DNA from: JBQCDV01 sp051960855
GTDB lineage: Bacteria > Actinomycetota > Actinomycetes > JAJZTN01
Direction: 5' to 3'
Length of the DNA stretch: 41,799 nt
Assembly (NCBI GenBank): GCA_051960855.1
Contig: JBQCDV010000114.1
Span: 1-41,799 of the forward strand
Position numbers and translations under genes: made by a program. This document shows, in pieces, positions 35,526-41,799 of the stretch. The number at the start of each line of letters is the position of its first letter. The stretch's first letter is position 1. The notes beneath the pieces are model-generated. The model was not told where the DNA came from and ran no database searches. It saw nothing but the letters and a program-made list of their open reading frames with translations.

Positions 35526-37172
35526 ATGCCTGCAGCCGTCGCCAGCACGGTCACCAGCACCGTCACCAGCGCCGTCGCCGTCGCGCTGGTCGCGGTGGTG
35601 ACCGCCCTGCTCGGCGGTCTCGCGCTGCGGCTGTCGCGCACCACCAGCGACTTCTATGTGGCCTCCCGTGCGGTCAGCCCCCTGCTCAACGCGAGCGCGA
35701 TCGGCGGTGAGTACCTGTCCGCCGCGTCGTTCCTGGGGGTGGCGGGTCTGGTCCTCACCGGCGGCGTCGACATGCTCTGGTACCCAGTGGGCTACACCGC
35801 CGGCTATCTGGTGCTGCTCGTACTCGTCGCCGCACCGCTGCGCCGGTCCGGCGCCTACACGCTGCCGGACTTCGCCGCGCTACGGCTGGGCTCCAACGCG
35901 GTCCGCACAGCGGCCACCTGGCTCGTTGTCCTCATCGGGTGGCTCTACCTGGTGCCGCAGCTGCAGGGCGCGGGCCTGACGCTGCACCAGATGGTGGGGA
36001 CGCCGACCTGGGTCGGCGGGCTCGTCGTCATCGCGGTCGTCCTGGTCCCGGTCCTAGCCGGCGGCATGCGGTCCATCACCTTCGCGCAGGCGTTCCAGTT
36101 CTGGCTCAAGCTGACCGCGCTGGCGGTGCCCGCGTGTGTCCTGCTGGCGGTCTGGCGGGTGCACGACGGCGCCGGCCCCGACACCGCCGCCCTCCCCGCG
36201 AGCTGGGTCCAGCCATTCCGCGGCACCGGCGGAAACGGCAGAAGCCTCTACGCCACCTACTCGCTCGTCCTGGCGACTCTGCTCGGGACGATGGGTCTGC
36301 CCCATGTGCTCGTCCGCTTCTACACCAACCCCGACGGCCGAGACGCGCGACGGACCACCCGTCTCGTGCTCGTGCTGCTGTCCTGCTTCTACGTGTGGCC
36401 GCCGGTCTTCGGAGCGCTCGGCCGGATCTACGCCCCCGAGCTGGCACAGCACGACGCGGACGCGGTGACGCTGCTGCTGCCGGAGCGTGTCATCGGCGGC
36501 ACCGGCGGCGTCCTGCTGGGTGCGCTCGTCACCGCCGGCGCGTTCGCCGCGTTCCTGTCGACCTCGTCAGGGCTCACGGTGTCCGTAGCGGGCGTGCTGA
36601 GCAGAGCCGCTCGCCCCGCGCGTGCTGCGGGCGAGACGCGTGCGGGGGTGCGCGACTTCCGCGTCGCTGCCGTAGCGGCCGTCGTGGTGCCCTACGCGCT
36701 CGCAGTCGCCGGTGCCCGAGTCCCCCTCGCCGCGATGGTCGGGCTCGCGTTCGCCGTCGCCGCGTCGTCGTTCTGTCCGCTGTTGATCCTCGGGATCTGG
36801 TGGCGCCGACTCACCCCAGAGGGCGCGCTGGCCGGACTGGTCACCGGCGGCGGCCTCGCTGGCCTCGCCGTGGCCATCACCGCGGCGGGTCAGGCAGGAG
36901 ACGGGTGGGCCGGGACGCTGCTCGCTCAGCCCGCCGCCTGGACCGTGCCGATCGCCTTCGCCGTGATGGTCGTCGTGTCCCTGGCCACGCCGACGCGAGT
37001 TCCCGCCGACGTCAACCGCGTGCTGACGCGCCTCCACACACCGGACGACCTCGGGTTGGCTCTGCCGCTGCCCATCCCCATGCCCCTCCCCACGCCCCTT
37101 CCCCTGCCATTCGCCGACGCCGGAGGACCGCCCGCCGACCGCACCCGACCACTGGGCGAATCCCCGGGCTGA
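35526..37172 (+). CDS. ActP-like sodium/solute symporter
   Basis: This 548-residue SSS-family carrier likely takes up acetate or a related carboxylate with sodium or protons. It has about 13 hydrophobic segments, with SDFYVASRAVSPLLNASAIGGEYLSAASFLG near the N-terminus typical of the cation/acetate symporter group. The C-terminus ends in a Pro/Leu tract (LPLPIPMPLPTPLPLP) and is likely cytosolic and variable. It is last in a four-gene set with kinase, regulator and small membrane protein. GGAG precedes the ATG. Pyruvate or lactate transport is possible too. Confidence 0.9.
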   Translation: MPAAVASTVTSTVTSAVAVALVAVVTALLGGLALRLSRTTSDFYVASRAVSPLLNASAIGGEYLSAASFLGVAGLVLTGGVDMLWYPVGYTAGYLVLLVLVAAPLRRSGAYTLPDFAALRLGSNAVRTAATWLVVLIGWLYLVPQLQGAGLTLHQMVGTPTWVGGLVVIAVVLVPVLAGGMRSITFAQAFQFWLKLTALAVPACVLLAVWRVHDGAGPDTAALPASWVQPFRGTGGNGRSLYATYSLVLATLLGTMGLPHVLVRFYTNPDGRDARRTTRLVLVLLSCFYVWPPVFGALGRIYAPELAQHDADAVTLLLPERVIGGTGGVLLGALVTAGAFAAFLSTSSGLTVSVAGVLSRAARPARAAGETRAGVRDFRVAAVAAVVVPYALAVAGARVPLAAMVGLAFAVAASSFCPLLILGIWWRRLTPEGALAGLVTGGGLAGLAVAITAAGQAGDGWAGTLLAQPAAWTVPIAFAVMVVVSLATPTRVPADVNRVLTRLHTPDDLGLALPLPIPMPLPTPLPLPFADAGGPPADRTRPLGESPG

Positions 37173-37293
37173 CCACCGTGCGATGTGGCACACGTCTCAG
37201 TCATTCTCGGCTGCGCGGCGGCGCCGAAGGGCGGCGACCGCGTCCGTGACACCCCTGTCACGGAGTCCCCTCGACCACTTCCAAGGAGCCGTC

Positions 37294-37911
37294 GTGGCCG
37301 CAGTCGACACCGCCAAGCAGACCACTCCCGCCCCCCTGCCCACCCCGGGCGCGATGTTCGCCGATCCTGGCCCCCTCGGGCTTGCCGCCTTCGCGCTGAC
37401 CACGTTCTTCCTCAGTTGCGTCAACGCCGGCCTCGTCCCCTCCACCGTCGAGGGCGCCGTCCTCGGCCTGGCCTTCTTCTACGGCGGCATCGCGCAGCTG
37501 CTCGCCGGGATGTGGGAGTTCGCCAAGGCGAACACCTTCGGGGCCGTCGCGTTCACCTCGTACGGCGCCTTCTGGTTGAGCTTCTGGTATCTCGTCGCGC
37601 ACGTCGACCTCAGCAAGGCCGGCGCGGACGCCTCCAAGGGCGTGGGGCTGTTCCTGCTCGCCTGGACGATCTTCACCGCCTACATGACGATCGCGTCCAG
37701 CCGGGTCAGCGGCGCAGTCTTCGCCGTCTTCGTCGCACTGTTCGTGACCTTCCTGCTGCTGACGTGGGGCGAGTTCTCCGGGAGCTCCGGCATCTCGCAC
37801 GCGGGCGGCTGGGTCGGTCTCCTCACCGCTGTCCTCGCCTGGTACGCCTCGTTCGCGGGCGTGACCAACTCGACCTTCCGGCGGGTCGTCATGCCGACAT
37901 GGCCGCGGTAG
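37294..37911 (+). CDS. SatP/YaaH-type acetate transporter
   Basis: This 205-residue six-helix protein belongs to the GPR1/FUN34/YaaH family, which moves acetate and succinate with protons. The signature ADPGPLGLAAFALTTFFLS replaces the more usual NPAPLG. The GTG at 37294 is chosen because AAGGAG lies 5 nt upstream; frame upstream is not family-like. It stands 122 nt after the symporter and before acsA, so two different acetate uptake systems sit next to the activating enzyme. The stop codon is inside the first unit of a repeat. Confidence 0.92.
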   Translation: MAAVDTAKQTTPAPLPTPGAMFADPGPLGLAAFALTTFFLSCVNAGLVPSTVEGAVLGLAFFYGGIAQLLAGMWEFAKANTFGAVAFTSYGAFWLSFWYLVAHVDLSKAGADASKGVGLFLLAWTIFTAYMTIASSRVSGAVFAVFVALFVTFLLLTWGEFSGSSGISHAGGWVGLLTAVLAWYASFAGVTNSTFRRVVMPTWPR

Positions 37912-37973
37912 CGGCACTGGTGGTGGCCGCGGTAGCGGCACTGGTGGTGGCCGCGGTGAGCGGCACTGGTGGT
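37901..37973 (+). repeat. 24-bp tandem repeat with a hairpin in each unit at the satP stop
   Basis: Three near-identical units (37901-37924, 37925-37948, 37949-37973) occur, the last with one extra base. Each contains GCCGC-GGTA-GCGGC or a variant that can form a short hairpin. The first unit provides the stop of the transporter. The three hairpins may slow RNA decay or end transcription before acsA. Confidence 0.9.
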
Positions 37974-38079
37974 GGCGCGGTGGCCCGCGCAAGGGACCAG
38001 CGTCGTAGCCCTTGCTGCGAGGCGCGGCGGCTGGTGAAGTGAGCACGAGACCACGGACTCAACAAATGAAGGAGGCCAT

Positions 38080-40092
<2,013 letters not shown>

Positions 40093-40106
40093 AGCACCGC
40101 GAGCCG

Positions 40107-40142
40107 CAGCGGGGGCGCACCGAGCAGGGGGCGCCCCCGCTG
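40107..40142 (+). terminator. Strong intrinsic-type terminator after acsA
   Basis: A perfect 12-bp inverted repeat CAGCGGGGGCGC (40107-40118) and GCGCCCCCGCTG (40131-40142) with a 12-nt loop follows the acsA stop by 14 nt. A run of U is missing, as often in actinobacteria. Confidence 0.75.
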
Positions 40143-40301
40143 TCATGCGGGATGATCGACAGGTGATGTTGAAGGCGACGGCGATGTTGAACAGGCCGCG
40201 CACGGGGGCAGGAGTCTGGAGGCGAGCCGGCGAGCGGCGAGACCGACGACCGATGACCGACGAGGCATCACGAGGCCCCGAGAGGCACCGAAAGGATCGA
40301 C

Positions 40302-40757
40302 ATGTCCCACTCCGCTTCCCTGCCCCCTACCTCGCTGCCCCCTACCTCGCTGCCCTCCTCCGCACAGGAGCCGGCCCAGCCGTCGCTCGGCGAGCTGGTG
40401 GCCTCGGCCTCCCGTGACCTGTCGACGCTCGTGCGCGACGAGATCGAGCTGGCCAAGACCGAGCTCAAGGGCGAGGTCAAGGCGGCAGCGACCGGCGGCG
40501 GGATGTTCGGCGCGGCGGGCTTCCTCGCGTTGCTGGCCAGCGTGATGCTCTCCATCGCCCTGGCGTTTCTGTTCATCGCCCTTGGTCTCGCGCCCGGCTG
40601 GGCGTTCCTGATCGTCGCGGTGATCTACCTGATCGTGGCCGGCATCCTCGGCTTCGTCGGCCTGAAGGCCGTCAAGAAGGTGGGTCCGCCCGAGCGGGCG
40701 ATCCGCAGCACCAAGGACACGATCGCTACGCTCAAGCAGGCCAAGTCGGCCATCTGA
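40302..40757 (+). CDS. Actinobacterial holin-fold (Phage_holin_3_6) membrane protein
   Basis: The 151-residue protein is of the actinobacterial 'phage holin' family that is a normal chromosomal gene here (place of Rv3669). A Pro/Ser N-terminus with a 15-bp tandem repeat (SLPPT twice, at 40320-40349), an amphipathic helix LVRDEIELAKTELKGE, two membrane helices, and a C-terminal ERAIRSTKDTIATLK are typical. It has nothing else in common with a prophage and is likely an envelope protein. AAAGGA lies 5 nt ahead of the ATG at 40302. It ends before a large hairpin. Confidence 0.85.
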   Translation: MSHSASLPPTSLPPTSLPSSAQEPAQPSLGELVASASRDLSTLVRDEIELAKTELKGEVKAAATGGGMFGAAGFLALLASVMLSIALAFLFIALGLAPGWAFLIVAVIYLIVAGILGFVGLKAVKKVGPPERAIRSTKDTIATLKQAKSAI

Positions 40758-40775
40758 GCACCTCGGCGCGTCGGG

Positions 40776-40814
40776 GGCTCGAGGGAGTCGACTAGCTCGA
40801 CCTGTCCCCGAGCC
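40776..40814 (+). terminator. Long imperfect hairpin after the holin-fold gene
   Basis: GGCTCG/CGAGCC outer arms (40776-40781, 40809-40814), then GGGA/TCCC and GTCGA/TCGAC inner pairs around a CTAGC loop, make one long stem with small bulges. It is 19 nt downstream of the stop. Confidence 0.5.
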
Positions 40815-40827
40815 ACCCGGAAGTCGC

Positions 40828-41733
40828 GTGCCCGACGTCTCCTCGCTCGTCTTTCCAGGCGGGCCGTGGCAGCACCGCATGGTGGCCGCCAACGGTGCCC
40901 GCTTCCACGTCGTCGAGGCCGGCGAGGGCCCGCTGGTCGTGCTGCTGCACGGCTTCCCGCAGTTCTGGTGGACCTGGCGGCACCTGCTTCCCCACCTCGT
41001 CGCCGACGGGTACCGCGTGGCCGCGATGGACCTGCGCGGGTACGCAGGCAGTGACAAGCCGCCCCGTGGCTACGCCCCCTTCACGGTGTGGGCGGATGTC
41101 GCGGGCGTCATCCGCTCGCTGGGAGCCGCCGACGCTGTCGTCGTCGGCCACGGAGTGGGGGGTCTGGTGGCGTGGGCCATGCCGGTGCTGCGCCCCCAGG
41201 TCACCCGGGCCATCGGCGTCATCTCCGCCGCCCACCCCCGCGACGTGCGCCGCGCCGTTCTGGACAGCGGCGAGCAGCGGCGCGCCAGCGTCCGCGGGCT
41301 GCCCCTGCAGCTGCCCTTCGCTCCGGAGCGGCGTCTGACCCGACAGGGCGGACGCGAGGTCTCGGCCCTGCTGACCTCCTGGTCGGCGCGGGTCTGGCCT
41401 GACGACTCAGACAAGGCTGTCTTCGCTGAGGCCATGACGATTCCGGCGGCGGCGCACTGCGCGCTGGAGTTCCACCGCTGGGCGTTCCGCTCGCTCCCCC
41501 GGCCGGACGGGCTGCGCTACGCGGCGCGGATGCGCTCCCCGCTCGGCGTCCCCGTCCTGCAGCTGCAGGGCGCCGAGGATCCCGTGGTGCTGCCCGCCAC
41601 CGCCTCCGGCTCGGGCGCCTGGGCGGCCCGCGGCTACTGCTGGTCCGTGCTCGAGGGGGTCGGCCACTTCCCGCAGGAGGAGGCGCCCGACGAGGTCGCC
41701 CGCCGGCTGCTCGGCTGGCTCGAGCGCCCCTGA
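40828..41733 (+). CDS. Alpha/beta-hydrolase fold protein (EphE-like) without canonical nucleophile
   Basis: The 301-residue protein fits the epoxide hydrolase/haloalkane-type alpha/beta fold, with the oxyanion segment LHGFPQFWWTWRHL and the acid and base in LQGAEDPVVLP and EGVGHFPQ. The nucleophile elbow, however, reads VGHGVGGLVAW, with Gly (residue 109) where active enzymes have Asp or Ser. The reading frame is intact, so this is not a pseudogene. It sits in the place of M. tuberculosis Rv3670. It may be a non-catalytic binding protein or use another residue. The GTG at 40828 gives the full fold. Confidence 0.85.
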   Translation: MPDVSSLVFPGGPWQHRMVAANGARFHVVEAGEGPLVVLLHGFPQFWWTWRHLLPHLVADGYRVAAMDLRGYAGSDKPPRGYAPFTVWADVAGVIRSLGAADAVVVGHGVGGLVAWAMPVLRPQVTRAIGVISAAHPRDVRRAVLDSGEQRRASVRGLPLQLPFAPERRLTRQGGREVSALLTSWSARVWPDDSDKAVFAEAMTIPAAAHCALEFHRWAFRSLPRPDGLRYAARMRSPLGVPVLQLQGAEDPVVLPATASGSGAWAARGYCWSVLEGVGHFPQEEAPDEVARRLLGWLERP

Positions 41734-41735
41734 GG

Positions 41736-41799
41736 TCAGGCCGGGCCGAGGTCGCGCCCGTCGTCGTCGTCGTCGGCGTCCCTGCGGGCGCGGGCACGT
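41736..41799 (-). CDS. C-terminal tail of a minus-strand gene (partial)
   Basis: An open frame enters from the right edge and stops at 41736 after an acidic tail with five consecutive Asp. It starts 2 bp after the hydrolase stop. In M. tuberculosis the next gene on this strand is the membrane serine protease Rv3671c (MarP), which would be a guess here. Too little is present for identification. Confidence 0.4.
   Translation of the reverse strand, partial: RARARRDADDDDDGRDLGPA

Noticed and set aside
37901..37973. Repeat units as a CRISPR array
   Set aside because: Units are contiguous with no spacers and overlap a coding stop.
40302..40757. Holin-fold gene as a sign of a prophage
   Set aside because: No other phage genes are nearby and this family is a regular chromosomal neighbour of acs and ephE in actinobacteria.

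Overview
The window is a stretch of very GC-rich chromosome with GTG starts, ATGA/GTGA gene overlaps, actinobacterial BldG-type regulators, a Tad pilus locus and a 6C RNA. All of this points to an actinomycete (Actinomycetota). I cannot assign a genus. From memory, the core gene order (holB, topA, helicase, Tad genes, ssd, 6C RNA, HAD phosphatase, Rv3662c-like gene, acs, holin-like protein, alpha/beta hydrolase) follows the Mycobacterium tuberculosis block Rv3644c to Rv3671c. The tmk-holB, topA, hppA and bldG arrangement also resembles Streptomyces.

Positions 1-7268 are accessory DNA on the minus strand: a small island next to a tRNA-Thr(CGT) gene. It holds an excisionase-like small protein, a tyrosine integrase, and one very large Type ISP-like restriction-modification enzyme (nuclease, helicase and methylase in one chain). 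A perfect 27-nt palindrome runs into the start codon of the restriction gene. The far end of the island is not visible.

Positions 7303-20508 are mainly housekeeping genes on the minus strand: a TAP-like lipoprotein hydrolase, tmk-holB (overlapping), two unrelated nucleotidyltransferase-fold proteins (one overlapping topA), topA, a class I methyltransferase, the proton-pumping pyrophosphatase hppA, and an RsbW-like protein with BldG. Positions 20735-23638 carry an MrfA/YprA-type helicase and a LapA-like membrane protein on the plus strand.

Positions 23647-28848 form a Tad/Flp pilus locus on the minus strand, with ssd-tadA-tadB-tadC joined by 4-bp overlaps, then the Flp pilin and two TadE-like proteins. 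TadB carries a long Ser-Asp repeat, and Ssd appears to lack its usual N-terminal domain. Upstream lies a 6C small RNA with its C-rich hairpins, divergent from a HAD phosphatase gene.

Positions 30156-33120 hold two adjacent paralogous single-pass membrane proteins that share a four-cysteine pattern and that I do not recognise; they are the best candidate for something undescribed. A convergent gene encodes a degenerate Fic-like protein. Positions 33157-40092 form an acetate module: LytS-type kinase, LytTR regulator, small membrane protein, ActP-like symporter, SatP-like transporter and acetyl-CoA synthetase. The window ends with a holin-fold membrane protein, an alpha/beta hydrolase whose nucleophile position is glycine, and the tail of a minus-strand gene.
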